DNA from: Mixophyes australis
Lineage: Eukaryota; Chordata; Amphibia; Anura; Limnodynastidae
Length of the DNA stretch: 64,000 nucleotides
Direction: 5' to 3'
NCBI GenBank assembly: GCA_036250195.1
Contig: JAVHZZ010000001.1
Span: 398,464,117 to 398,528,116, forward strand
The first letter of the stretch is position 1. Each line of letters begins with the position of its first letter. Position numbers and translations under genes: made by a program. The notes under the pieces were generated by a model. That model worked only from the letters and a program-made list of their open reading frames with translations, had not been told where the DNA came from and did no database searches. Below, piece by piece: positions 22,561 to 35,600 of the stretch.

Positions 22561-24640
22561 CAGCACTAGCAATTAAAGTACAGTAGTGTTACTACAGTTA
22601 TTTATCACTTTTCTACATTATTTCCCTTCATCCCCCACCCTATTGTTCATAACCTACTTTTACTTATACCCCCATCTCTGTTATTCATCACCCACCATCC
22701 CTCTTCATCCCATGTTGCTTCTCTTACTTTATAGTGGCCCCTGGCCGCTGTATCGTAAACTCAGGCTATCAGTGACTGGGAACTGACAAAGATAGTGAGA
22801 AGAATGATGGTGCCAGTGTCTCTAAAAATAAAATACAATATATTCAACCATGACAAAACTTTTAAAAAAATCCAAAAAACTGAAAGTTCAACCAGACCCA
22901 ACCACCCCCCCCCCCCCCCCCCCCAAAAAAAGAGGCCAAACAATTCTTTATGGTCAAAATTTGAATACTACATCATCAATTTCTTCTTTCATTTTCTCTG
23001 TGCTCATCAATGTCTCATAAAGATGGAAAGAAAAAAATATTTACAAAGTGTGTAAAATAGGCTTCAGCACATAGTGTATCATGCAAAATTAAACTGTGTT
23101 GCCTTGTGAATAGTGCTCACACCCCCGTAAGGAAAAGAAATCAGGCAAAGTAATTTAGTAATACATGCAACGCCACTTACACAAAAATAACAATATCTAA
23201 AATGAATTCTTGAACTCATCCTCCAAAATACACACAATATAACCAATAGTGCGATATTGTTTCATATATATGATCACAATATAAAGGCTGCTAATTTTGC
23301 ACTCACATAAGCAGAAAGAAGAATCGGCGTGTATGTAATCAATCTTTTCTTTAGGCTTCTTCTGTTCTCAGATATAAGTAACATTCTTCGAAAGCATATG
23401 GAAAAAATGCAAAAGAAACAATCTACTTGTGTAGTATGTTTTGAATTTAAAATAACATTTTAATATGTTGCACATCCATTGTAACAAAATTAAAACTTCA
23501 ATAAAATTGACAGACTCCTTGTTAAGGTATATTGATGTTCCCACCAGAGTGAAGTTGGTAAACAGCATGTTTATCGCCACTTAAAATGAGTGTGTAGTTA
23601 GTTAAACCCGGGTTATAGACACACCAGCGGACTTCTTCCAGATGGTTTTCTCCCCCCATCTAAGCATCTTGGATGTGTGTCTATAACCCGGGTTTGTGCA
23701 AGGCCAGACAAGCGGCAGGGACAGCAGGAAAGTGGGCCCTGAACACTGCCAGCTTTCAAATTGTTACACCCCCCCTTCCCCTCTGTCCACCAACGAGAAA
23801 GAAGGGAGTGTGTCACTATGATATGCAGCAAATATACAGCGCAAAGATGACAACATATCTGCTCAGCAGTAGGGATTAGGTACTGCTACTGATAGTGGCC
23901 CAGTATGTGCTACCTCTATGGTCTCTGTCATTCTCCCTGATATTAGGAAGTAGGTTAACTGTATAATAAATTATCGGTTCAACATGTATTATAAAATAAA
24001 AATATATTCCCCCTTAGTAAAGATAGTAGACAAGTAAGTACATATGGATTATTGCTCTCTATGTGGCTGATCAATACCTGAGTCTGTACTGTTTATCAGA
24101 TGTAATCCTCACTGAGTGGTCTATATGTTAAGGAAGAAAAGCTGTATATCTGGCTAACACAGGACTATTCAGCAGATTTATGGTTATATATTTAAGGTCA
24201 TATACAGCAGGGCTGTACATGTACCACCACTATCCTCATTATCGCTATTCCCATCCCAGGATGTTGATAGCCAGGGTGTTGAAAAAAGAGAAAATGCTTT
24301 ATTATTAAATAAAAAAAAATTTCATTTTTTTTTAAAATAAAGTTTATTTTATTTATTCTAGTTTTTATCTAGGCTACATCTTTTAAATGTTTTTTTTTTT
24401 ATTGAACTTGGAACTAGAAGTCCAGCATGTGCAAGTCAGCTCCTGGTTGTGTAGATTGCCCCCAGACTGGCCTGGTGAGTGGTAAGACTCCTCTTACCAC
24501 TGTCAGTCAGTATTGCTAGGTAGCTAAGCATAGCTCAGCTGCTCTCCAAAACTTTTATTGATAAGTTGTGCAGCCAAATATTTTCAATTGCTGCGATATG
24601 AAATCTTCACTATTACAAGGTCATGATAAATAGACCCCTA
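22561..24640. other. AT-rich, with a poly-C run
   Basis: No gene recognised. The block includes C20 (22905-22924), AT-rich runs at 24300-24410 and a distinct inverted repeat listed separately. Such runs are weak points for assembly. Confidence 0.6.
23604..23695. repeat. Perfect 21-bp inverted repeat, 50-bp loop
   Basis: AAACCCGGGTTATAGACACA(C) at 23604-23624 is the exact reverse complement of 23675-23695. The arms contain a nested CCCGGG palindrome. No transposon end or gene explains it. Confidence 0.9.
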
Positions 24641-24815
24641 GGGGTATATTTACTAAACTGCGGGTTTGAAAAAGTGGAGGTGTTGCCTATAGCAACCAAT
24701 CAGATTCTAGTTCTCATTAATTTAGTACATTCTACAAAATTATAACTAGAATCTGATAGGTTGCTATAGACAACATCTCCACTTTTTCAAGCCCACAGTT
24801 TAGTAAATATACCCC
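24641..24815. mobile_element. Palindromic MITE, family M1 (copy 3)
   Basis: Left end GGGGTATATTTACTAAACTG and its inverse at 24796-24815. The interior holds GTTTGAAAAAGTGGAGGTGT and AACCAATCAGATTCTAG. It is the most complete plain copy besides 8621-8802. Confidence 0.88.
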
Positions 24816-24915
24816 TTAATCTTGATTGAATCACTTGATCTCCTCTTATTTACAATGTATTCCAGTAGGATGGAAATAATTTCCATCACAAAAAAGTCCT
24901 CTTCCCAGAGCATCT

Positions 24916-25068
24916 GGGGGCATATTCAATATGTAACATTGTGGATTTCTCTTTGCTGCCCCCTCCATAGAGGTGGGAGGAGAAATCTGCGATGTCGAGG
25001 TACCGTAGTACCGGAAAACATGAGCAGCCTCGATGTTTAGAGGAACATCGCGGCTAATTGAATATGCC
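24916..25068. mobile_element. Short MITE with GGCATATTCAAT ends
   Basis: The ends GGGCATATTCAATATG and, inverted, GGCATATTCAATTAGC bound about 150 bp. The interior has partial pairing (GATGTCGAGG with CCTCGATGT). Target duplication not resolved. Confidence 0.6.
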
Positions 25069-25439
25069 AACTAGTGTCCACTGGTAGGTTCTCAAAGGTA
25101 AGTTCCTTAATTAGATACTAGCTTGAGTCTTGTGGATGAGATCTAATGGGAAGAGAAGAGATTCCTTGCCAACTAAGCAGGGCTTTGTTTTCTAAAAATC
25201 ATCCCTACTTTCTCTCCCAATGTGTCTTTTTGTGCTTTGTGGATGATCATGCCCACTTCTGCAACCCGAGATGGCAATTGTATAGATCTCCCTCCCAATA
25301 CAACAATTACTGGCCCCTTACAACACTTACACTGCTTTGCTTTTCCGACTATTTTCCTGTGTGTCAGGCTGATATACATAAGGCTGCCTACTGGCAAACC
25401 AACCAGCTAGTACAATGAAAGTGTTAAACATTAACTCGT

Positions 25440-25550
25440 TACCCTCACACATACAAACCCTACACAGGTAGGGCCCTGATCAGAACTGAACCCATGGCCA
25501 AAGCTCTTTCGGGCAGTAATGCTAACCACTTTGCCACTATGCTGGTTAAC
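25440..25550 (-). repeat. tRNA-derived SINE head, minus strand
   Basis: Read on the minus strand, GTGGCAAAGTGGTTAGCA (A-box-like) and GGGTTCAGTTCTGATC (B-box-like) precede TGTGTAGGGTTTGTATGTG. The order and words match the SINE at 37222. The 3' part is missing. It is a Pol III-type promoter remnant, not a tRNA gene. Confidence 0.72.
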
Positions 25551-28500
25551 CATATATTTTTACATATGAATACTTGTATAGTATGGGGAGAAGAGTTACT
25601 TTAAAGTATTAATATGCATTGGATATAAAATACAGTGTCAGGAGGCGATCCATCATAAAGGTGATTCTATACTCTCAATCACTACTTTTTGACAGCTATA
25701 AGACCAAGATATATTTGAAAGGGTGTTGAAGAGGGCAATGTCTGTTTGTGATTGGTGGCTGATTGCGTTTGGCTCATTCTGAATGTAATGATTGGTGGTA
25801 TAATTAGCAATCAAAGGGTAAAATTAGCAATCAACATGCCCTATAGCAATATATTTTGGGAGGGCAGCAGCATGTATGTCTACTTACTGTTCCAGTGGGC
25901 CCTGATCTGGTCTGCTGAGAATGTGTGGGTGCCAGTCCATGCACAGTATGCCCTATTTGGAATTTCAGCTCCACTGTGATAATTATTCTAACTCTTAAGA
26001 ATTATCACAGTGAAACTGAAAGACTTTATGGGACACATGCACTGACCCCTGCCAATGCTTAGAAGAGGAGCAGAGTGGAGGAGTCCGGAGGGGATGGTCA
26101 CACAGCGCCACCTCCAACTTTCACTTCATGGAGTCATATTTTGGTTGGCGAAATGCATCTGATAACCTTATATCCTGTACCTGCGGGCGGCTCCAATGAG
26201 GCATGTTAATATTTATTTGTGCACGTTAAACTACTGCATATTCGAAGAAAGGGACTGTGTTATAATACACAAAAGCTGTGCTGATTCAGCGTGTGGATTA
26301 GTGTGGAGAGACCCCAATTGTGAACTATCTTTGGCTGTCTGGATAATAAAAATTGGAGTTCGTCCCTAACAGCTACCATGTCTGATCAGGTGACATTACT
26401 CCTTATTGCTCTCAAGTTTAAAAATGAATTGTAATTTATGCATTGGATTGAGGGACACATAACGTCAGCATTACAATAGGAAGCACAGAAAGATTATCCA
26501 TACAGATTTTTTCCAAAAGGTGAACTGGCCATTCACTATGGAGAATATACCCAGATGTTATGACAGCACTATAAAAGAGATTTGACACTGCACAGTTATT
26601 TGATACTCTGAAGTGCTGAGTTTTTATACTATTTAATACAAGATCTGCCTGCTCTTTTGGGAGACCTGCAACATCGGGATAATCATGACATGCGCACTGT
26701 TGTGATTATAATCACCTGAGAAGAAAAAAAATATTTTTGATATCTGTTATTTATTGTCTGCATTTTAGTCAACTGATTTTTTAATAAACAGAGTTTAGTT
26801 ATAGTAATAAGGATTCCGCACTATTTATGTTATCTTTTACTTCATTTTAACACAAGGGGCATATACAACCACTTTCCAGATCACAAGCTTCATATACCAT
26901 ACAAATCAAGTATGCACTCCCTGTATCAATCATATACTGCTCATACACTGTTCATTATAGCAATATATTCATCTTGCACTAGCAATCGCAGATGTCTAGT
27001 TTTGCCACTGGTTACTCTATGTGTATGTTTACCTTTGGTGGAGTTGCCGTGCCATTTCGCTCTCATAGCAGCCCCAATCCCCAGAAGCCCTCTGTGAAAA
27101 TAAAATGAGGATTGTTTTAGTCCAGGCCCAATGCTTTTGTTACATTTCTATGCGCTGTCATGGAGAAGTTTGGCTTATGTACTTTGCTTATTAGCTGGGA
27201 TAATTAACTGGTTATTTTTGTTAGTCATTTGTAAATAGAGTTCAGCTAAAGAAAGCAACAAAGTTCATTTCTGCATAGCTAACAAAATATCCGGCTATTT
27301 TATATTTAAACCTGCAGTTGACTTGTTCTCTCACTCATTTTCCTTATTTCATGGTTGCTTGGACGTCATCTGTAATGGCTCATTTACATCACAGATTTGT
27401 AGGACCAGACTAAAGCCAATGGGTGATTGCACAAAAATGCATTGATCACTGATTAAAGTTTATATGTTCACTAATCTATTGCGCTAAATGTTGATATAAG
27501 TTTGACATTTTCTGAGGAATTGAAAGTTTTGCCTTTGGCACATTTAGCCCTAAAAAGGAAGAAGAAAACCTTCAAACTTTGCATCTGGACTGTGAATAAC
27601 ATAATGAGAACAGGGTTTCTTAAAAGTAAGAAAAGTGTTTCATGTTTACTTAAGGTCCCTATAATATTAAGCTTGTGAGTTTTATATAAAACATCCTTAA
27701 AAAGAAACAAGTTATTATGGTAAATGTGCTAAAAGCTGTTTAGTAACCGAACTAATTAGTCCCACAGTTCAAGACCTGAGAAAGGAATAAAGCCTGGCAC
27801 TGTGTAAGCATTACTCAGACTTTTTTTTTCACTTTTAGATAAACTACTTGCATCAGCCAAAGGCAAGCGAACATTAATTGAACGCAGGCCTTGTTTTATA
27901 AACCCTGTCCAGTGAACGGCTTGATGTGAGCCACTGCTGTTTACTGTCACCTCCTTGCTATAGTTAGTCTTTGTGCTGTAAGTGGCTGTGTGAAATGACA
28001 GATTTTCCATATTTTCAACAACATGGAAACACCTACACATTGGACACCTGCCTGGTTAAGTGTGCATTGTAGAATATAATAATGTCTGGCAGGACAAGCA
28101 TACATTTTCCCATCCGCACACTTTCTGTACTAAGGCAATCTGGTTTTGTTCTCTGATAAAAGTGTCAACTGTTACAATCTCACTTTTAATTAATTCTATA
28201 TAATCTCACTTATAAACTTGGAAATGACATCTACAATGCAACAATGCTTTTTCATTATGTCTCATTACATCTCTCACACATACCAATTATACTTTCCTCC
28301 ACAGACATCTTAAGGGGAGAATACAGGTTTCCTTATTTATCCTACAAAGCTGCTTGGGAGCTTGGAGGGAAGGGATAGGAAGTTGCTGCAGTAAGTGTGG
28401 TCATCAAGTGACAATACATATGTTCTCTACTGATCCATTGTCTATTGATTTAATGTGGGACATAAATTATACGTATTGCACAACTGATATGTGTGCTTGG

Positions 28501-29814
28501 AGTTTCTATTGGCACCGGCAAAATGAGTGTACGCATCGTTGTCAGACCACGGAATGCGTTGATTGGAATGTTACAGTGAAATCATGCAAACACGCGTGTT
28601 AAATCGCTCCTATCTGCGTACATTGAACTTTTACCATCTCGCTGTCACACAGACGCTATTGCTAAGAGGTTATTCTTATGTGATTGTCTAAATTATGTTA
28701 CTACCTGTGTTGCATTGTTATATTGTTATTGAAGTTATATCGGGTTCTTAAATGTCGCCAGGTGGGTTGATAGTTAAATTTAAGATATGATAAGAGAGGT
28801 CTGGCATAACCATATGCAGACATAATTGTATCATATTTATCCTATTGTCTCAATAGTAACAAGGCTTAGACTTAGTGGCAACCTCTCCACAGGGAATCAA
28901 CTGTTCCTCAACCATTGGGTAGATACCTAGCTGATAGGTCTTATCACCTACCCACTTATCCTGGCTTGATTACCGTCCTAGTCCACCTCCCCTTTAGCTC
29001 TGCCACGTTCAGAAAATTGAGGGATATATAACCTGTGTCTGAGAGGGAATGTGGGTGAACTTTGGGTAGTAGGTCTGTGCTTCTGTCCCAGTTGAATGCC
29101 ATAATGCTACGTGCAAGTGTACTACTGTTTTCTGCAGTAAAGATGAGTAGGTTGCAAATATGCCTAGGTAATTACTGAGAATCCACGCAGACGTACAGCC
29201 TCACAACCATGCTGCTAGTATTTGTTGTTGTATTTATTGTATAAATCACTTTTGTGTATTTGAATGATTTTATGCTATTGGCCAAGGTATACCAATAAAT
29301 ATACATTTCCACAAAAGTGCAACTGGAAAGTGTAAAATATACAAAGTATAAAATGTGATATTATTTTCACCACTCCATAGGTATTGGAAAAATCAGGTCC
29401 TTTTGCGGGATGAAAAAGCCTGAGCACCATCCCAAAAGCAAGGAAGTCCCCTAAATGGAACTTCCCCACCCCCTTGATCTGAATAATCTCCCGCAAAATA
29501 AAATTATTATAATTTTTATTTTATTTATATAGTAGCGACATATTCTACAATGTGATTTATGCATGTGGTTAAAAATTAGGAAGCACTAATACACTCTACT
29601 CTCAGAGAGGAATGTGCCTGATCTGCCCATCTATTGTCTTTTGACAATTCATACTTTTGCACTCCAAGGCTAGGAACTTTACTGTAGTTGTATAATAACA
29701 TAAACCATTATTGACACCAAACAATGTGCTTTGTGAATCAGGTATGGTGTAGATACAAAGGGTCTGATGAAAGTCTGAACACAACTCGGAAGTAATTTCC
29801 ATGCTTATAAAGAG
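25551..29814. other. No recognised gene
   Basis: A long mixed to AT-rich stretch. A 20-bp-plus imperfect hairpin lies at 25965-26020 (CACTGTGATAATT with its inverse). GATATATAACC near 29023 is TATA-like but no paired LTR ends were found around it. ORFs of up to 94 codons show no domain or exon structure. Confidence 0.55.
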
Positions 29815-30533
29815 CATGCTGTCACGACTACCGGTTAAAGTCATAAGCTTATAGAACAGGTGGTAGAGGTCTTCGCCTTTAGCAGCTGCCTTTCCCGTAA
29901 AGCTTGATGTGCTCACAGGTACTCAGATGCCCCCAGGTCTTATGCTCTGCATAGTGCAAGCTTATGGTTTAAACTGTAGCGCGGCAAGGAAATGGTAGCA
30001 GGAGGTAAACAAAGTCAGGAACAGGCAGAAGTCAAAGGGCACATGCAGGCACCGAAGTGAGGTCCAGGAAAAAGGGTCAGGTGCGGCAGAAAAACAGGAT
30101 ATCCGAGACATAGGCAGAAGTCAGGGTCACCAGCAGAGAATCACAATCCAATAAAGAAGCCAAAGGTCATACACAGAGGGATCAATACAAGAGTACTGGA
30201 ACTCAATACGACAGCAGGTCAGCAGCCAGGAAACTGAACGCTATAACCGGAAGGGAGGCTAAGACCTCTCTGCCTTAAATACTGATAGTGGTCAATCAGG
30301 AGCAAGCTCCGTAAACAAACAATGAGTCCCAGCTGTGGCAGGAGTAAATTGCGCATTACTTACACATGCGCCCGGCTGTGTTTACCTGCCGGGACGCATG
30401 AGGGGCTAGAGAAGCGTCCGACCGTTGCCCTGGCGATGGTCGGGTAGAGGCGAGAGACATCCCGGTCATCATGACAACGGCCAGGACGAGGGGTAGTGAG
30501 TACAAGCGAGCCGCGGCGGCTTGTGACACATGC
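29815..30533 (-). mobile_element. Solo LTR with 5-bp TSD, minus strand
   Basis: CATGC is duplicated at 29815-29819 and 30529-30533. The 709-bp element between has inverted ends TGTCAC and GTGACA, hence TG...CA. Read on the minus strand it contains ATCAGTATTTAAGGCAGAGA, which matches CTCACTACTTAAGGCAGTGA in the solo LTR at 56505-57274. The two are therefore distant members of one LTR group. There is no coding sequence. LTR/LTR recombination presumably removed the body. The superfamily (Ty3/Gypsy is my guess) is not settled by the LTR alone. Confidence 0.82.
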
Positions 30534-32639
30534 AACTTGTTTGCAGTTCCACCCATATTCACATCAAAGTGTATCTTAGGATACATTGCAGTTTAAATAT
30601 GAGTGGAAATATGCTCTGTATAAGCAGTATTTGCCATATGTAAACACACATAACAGATTGAAGTATACGCATGCATATATACAATAAATTCACATCAAAA
30701 TACATAAAACTTTTATTTGATCATAAGTTACAATAACAACTGTTCGCAATGTAATAAATAAAAACATTTTTTTTAAAAAAAATGTAATCCATATTTAATA
30801 TATTTTTTATTTTCATAAATATTTTACTTTAACTAAATAAAGAACTGCCTACAGTGCATACGTTGCATTTTGATAGAAATCTTAAATGCATACAGTTGTT
30901 CTGTGATAGCTACTGAGACCCATGTCATTTTTAATTCAAAGATTAATTTAAAGATTATGCCATACTGGCCATCACTTTAATCTGGCATTTACAAACAAGC
31001 GTATTTGCGATAAACACAGGATATTAATTGCCCATATCTGCATTAACTATACTATGTTAGTTCACCTCATTCCACCTCTCAAATCGTAAGGGATAGAAAG
31101 TGTCTAATGCATGCTGACGTGAATTACCTGCAATTGTGCTCATTGGTGTAAAGTTTATTTCTGGACATGTACAGTGCTGAATCACACACAATACTCTACA
31201 CAAATTGGCAGATGTCTGAACACAAAACAGGCCCAAAGTATAAAAAGGTACTCTTTCAGCTCATATAGTGCAACTATAATGAGTATAAAGCAATTCAAAT
31301 CAAGAAATAATATATTTTAATTAACAGTCAATACTTTTCATAATTACTGTGATCTATTCTGCACAGATCACATCAGATTAGGAGTACAAGTCAATGATAT
31401 TTCTTTGAACAGAGACCAAAATTACTCAGAATTAAAAATATATCTAATTAGTTTGCTATTGTGATTTATTACATTAGCCAATTGCTTTGAAACAAAGGAA
31501 AAGTAAATAGATTTACATAATTAAAACTCATCAGTCTAACTTTAATCATGTAGATTTTAGTTCAGTAATAACACTCAATGACATTTCCTAAAACATTGCA
31601 GTAAAAACGAATACAACTCTTATGTTTAGAATAAAATTGAAAAAAAATCACACTTCATCAAAAGGAGAGGAAAGCCTGATAATTAAATATCACATCTCAT
31701 TAATTCATTAGCAGAGATTAGTGTGATAATAGTATGATAGTGTAATCTTATTACTGGGGTTACTTACAGATCAAGGGAAGTATACCAGTGTGAAAATAAA
31801 AATCACTGGGATATAACATACATACAATACAGAAGTTGATTTCAGAAATCAATGTCAATTATCTTTTTTGAACCAACAAATCTAAGATAATTAGTTATTA
31901 AACAGCGTATAGCTAAAAGTGAACAGCAACTAAACTGGTGTTTTCACATATTCCACGAGTTTCAGTTTGATCTGAATGAAAATTTGAGAATGATTATGAC
32001 CAGCAAAGGAAGAATTATGCTCATCATACCTCTCTTATATTGAAGAAAATAATTGTATTATTATATATCTCTGGTTTGTATAAAAAAAGCTAATAATTCA
32101 AGATGTATTCTCAATCTCAATAGTATAATGTTTACAGCAATGCATGGAAAAAGGGATTAAATGGAATTGCGAATCATATATCGAATAACTGTGTTAGAAG
32201 CATATTTTTAAAATAAATTCCTTTTTACAAATAAGTAGTTATTAATAATCAAAAATGTACCCAATAAACTTGATTAACATGAAAGCATACACCTATGGAG
32301 TAAACAGAAAATTTCCCTCCTCCATATATATCCACCTAAATAGCAGATGACCAGGACTAAATCATAATAAAATATGACTAAGGAGGGGGACTAGATCAGT
32401 AGTGCATCAAACTAGCAGAAACTATTGTGTGTTAAATGAATGTTTAAATCTAATATCAAGGTGAAACATTTCCAATGAAGGGGAGATAGAAAGTAAAATT
32501 AACTAGAGAACGTGAAAAAATGGACATTAATCCACTGATGAACTGATGAAATTATAAACTTTTAAAGAATTTAGTTATATTTATGGGAGCATTTGACCAA
32601 GAGTTAGAGAAAGAAAAATGCTTTGCATCTAATAATTTA
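30534..32639. other. Strongly AT-rich, no recognised feature
   Basis: Very AT-rich DNA with no ORF above noise and no repeat structure I can define. It may include the decayed remainder of the Penelope-like element that follows. Confidence 0.55.
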
Positions 32640-33930
32640 TCCCACTTTAGTGGGCAGAGAGAAAAAGAACAATGATTAACACATGATTTCAGGTATCATT
32701 GTATGTAGTTTTGAAACCAAGAAAGATTCAGTTTTACAATCCCTGAAATCGGTAATAATTTTCTGATAGAGACACATGTTCTATGGAGATTATGGAAATG
32801 CACACTGGATTCTTGTCATGAAAATGCACACTGGATTCTTGTCATGAAAACTGAGACAGTGATTTGTCCAAATCTACATCATAGTGTTGTGTGGTGCAAC
32901 CCATACATTATAGGCCACAAATGCATTATATCACATCTGAGTGCTGCAATTGATAAAGATATTTTTAGTAAAATTATACTTGGTGATAGAGGATTTGAAT
33001 GCCTTTGATCTGTTTTGAATAGGTTACAGGTTAAATAATGATTTGAGCCACATTTGTAGGTACCTATTAGAATATCTGTATAAACATCCAACTGGGTATG
33101 GGATTCCTCTGTGATTTGTTTTATGTGTCTGGAAGCTGTTTAGTTTTAATGGATTTTTTAATGGCTCTTCAATGACTCACCCAGGGGAAGGGAGGTCTAC
33201 GTTGAAAAAAAGGGTTTTATTTCAGAATGTTACAGTGTTTAAGTAATGCTTATTTTTTGACCAATTTTGAATGATTGTATCTAGTTAAGAAAGCTATATT
33301 GAAATTAGAGCTGATAAATTTGAACCTTTGTTTTGGGGTATTAAAAGGACATTTTAAATTACACTGTCTTGCCCGAATGTTAGATGAATCAATTAGTTTT
33401 GTGGGGTAATGTTTTTGTTTATATCTGTTTGCCATGATCATTTAAAACGTATGTAACTATTAGAGTCAACGTTCTTAAAGAATAATATTAGTACAACAGA
33501 CTCCTGTTGGCAATGTGATAATATCACATCTGGAAATTCTATAGACATTGAATCATGGTTGGCCATGAAAGAGAGGCCCCATTTGTTCTTGTTCAAATGA
33601 TTATAAAAGTTTAATTTATGCTTGGGCCTTCTTTTCAAAATAAAATTTAAATGTTCATAATGTATGTATTACCCAGTATTGTCTTATTAATGTTTGTTCC
33701 CAATTGTAAAGCGCTACGGAATTTGCTGGCAAAATATATATAAATGTTGATGATGATGATGATGAATGTAATGGAAGACCATATTTGAACCAAAAGGTTT
33801 ATTAACCAATAGAAATGATTCCTCAAGTGACCCATACAAGCAATGATATATATTTGTTACCCATCTATCACCACTGGATCTGCAAATAAAAGTGATTTTC
33901 AAATGTAAATGCATTATGGATAAATATGAA
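32640..33930 (-). pseudogene. Penelope-like element, minus strand, decayed
   Basis: Read downwards: an RT palm block near 33800-33920 (FTFENHFYLQI and a worn GTAMG), then a block at 33438-33640 (SIEFPDVILS, NVDSNSYIRF) that matches the post-YXDD region of Penelope RTs. Next come HYPTKLIDSSNIRAR and SKLVKK (33250-33440), NHRGIPYPVGC and FKSSITKYNF with FINCSTQ (32900-33110), which correspond to the linker and start of the GIY-YIG endonuclease. The end near 32780-32850 carries a perfect 26-bp tandem duplication. Many stops and shifts make it inactive. A LINE tail has inserted at 33664-33766. Confidence 0.75.
33664..33766 (+). mobile_element. L2-type 3' tail with (GAT)n
   Basis: TTGTAAAGCGCTACGGAATT, then ATATATATAAATG and four to five GAT/TGA units are the usual 3' end of frog L2-type LINEs. 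It is 5'-truncated to about 100 bp and interrupts the Penelope-like sequence. Confidence 0.75.
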
Positions 33931-34029
33931 ATGTATCACTATTATATTGCCATTTTCCAAATAAGCATACATCCACAAAAGAAATTAACTGTTACTAAAC
34001 TTTCTTGATTTGGACAAGTTTTGTTGTTT

Positions 34030-35600
34030 AAAAACATGTGGTTGTGATCCATTTATAATCATATTTGAGACACATCAAACCTTCTTATAATCAGTTTAGG
34101 AGCCTGCCTGGAATCATGAATATCATTGGAATACCTTTAACACACAGTGTGCTACAGCTGTATTGCAACATTCCACATAATTTAGGTCTAGAAGTTGTAT
34201 AATTTTACATATCCACAGATCTGTTGATGTCAACTAGTCAATAAAAATGTATTTTGAATTTAAACATTTCATATTTAATAATAATTCAATTAAATTTGAG
34301 AAGTTCAAAGGTACAGTGATGGGTACCACATTTGCACCAATATATTTAGTTATTTTGATTAATAATCATTTTGATGAAAATTTTATATTCTATTTCAGTT
34401 ACATTAAAGATTTAATCTGCATTTGCAAATGAGGCCTAACTTTCAATTGTATGAAGTTTTTCAACAATAACAAATAGGACCGCTCCACATGAGCCTAGGT
34501 TTATAGAATATTCAGATTTAATATTATACATTATTACAAAGTTCTGTTGCTACAAAGGTTTTCTTTAAGAAAGCTAACTTTAGCTGTATAAGCTTTTTTG
34601 GTTGTCACAGCAAAATGTGGAATAAAACAGAAACACTACTTACCAAACAAATGCATTCATCTTAAAAATTAGGGAAATCAATCGATCAAAAATAAATGTT
34701 AAAAACAAAAAATAAAGTTTCAAATGTTGCTAGCTCTAACTTCAGTTTAGCTTTCATTACTTGATACAATCATTCACATTAGGTCAGAAAAGAAGCATTA
34801 TTTAAACAATGGAACATTGTGAAACAAGACCTTATTTGTAATGTAGGCCTCCCCATATGACCCTGGGTGAATCTACTTCTAGAACTAAAAACATTAAAAC
34901 CTTTATAGCTTCCAGTTGCACAAAAACCAATTGCAGAGAGACCCATTCTCAGTTGGATTTCTATGCTAATACATTAACAGGCAGGTACAAATTGGCTTTT
35001 CTGATTGTTTAACTGTATTCACATATTGTTTTTAGCTAAGTATTCCCATAGATACAGCTAATCTCTTTAAAACTTGTTAGGTTATTTTAATCACTTTCAA
35101 GTGGATCATTATATAACTTTACATTTTGTTGGTTGATTTAAAATTTCCATTTTCCCCTCCTCAGATTTTTCCCCTTTTTTGTAGATTTAGACATCAATTT
35201 TACATAGTAATCTGTTCCAATTTGATGCAATACTAGTCTATTGGTTCTCCACAAATTTAAAATTTTGATATATGCCATTGGTTTGTTGTTTTGTGTTAAA
35301 CCAAGTGCCTTAGGCATGTGTTTAGTTTTTGATTAACATTATCTGCTTTATTGGTAACTGGAATGTTTTTTAGAATTTATATACTTTCAATACAAAATTA
35401 TTGTTGATATATGTATTACCATTCCAGTTAATCTTTTTACCATTTTTATAGATTTTTTACTACTGAGATTGAGATATCATCTTGGTTAGCTTTGATACTC
35501 ACCAGAGCTTTTATGAATTTCATATTGATGTGTTTTTTTTCTTATAATCTGAGTAATGCTGCATTTGTAGCTCAAATTAAATTCTGCATTTTAGCTGGTT
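34030..35600 (+). pseudogene. Penelope-like element, plus strand, decayed
   Basis: Plus-strand blocks in order: SLPGIMNIIGIPLTH and CNIPHNLGLEVV (34095-34200), which match the conserved SLYTNIPH-type RT motif; FKGTVMGTTFAPIYL (34305-34350), the GTAMG...AP motif; an AND-like YIKDLICI where YXDD is expected (34405); then NKTLFVM and a GFLC-YINR stretch (34820-34990). A C-terminal EIEISSWLALILTRAF block near 35465-35510 resembles the end of the GIY-YIG region. Stops and shifts are frequent. It points away from the minus-strand copy, so the two are head to head. Confidence 0.72.

Noticed and set aside
25440..25550. tRNA gene on the minus strand
   Set aside because: A- and B-box-like words are present, but no cloverleaf can be formed and the following body matches a SINE.
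28560..29215. Possible solo LTR with TATA-like GATATATAACC
   Set aside because: I could not find TG...CA ends or a target duplication around it.
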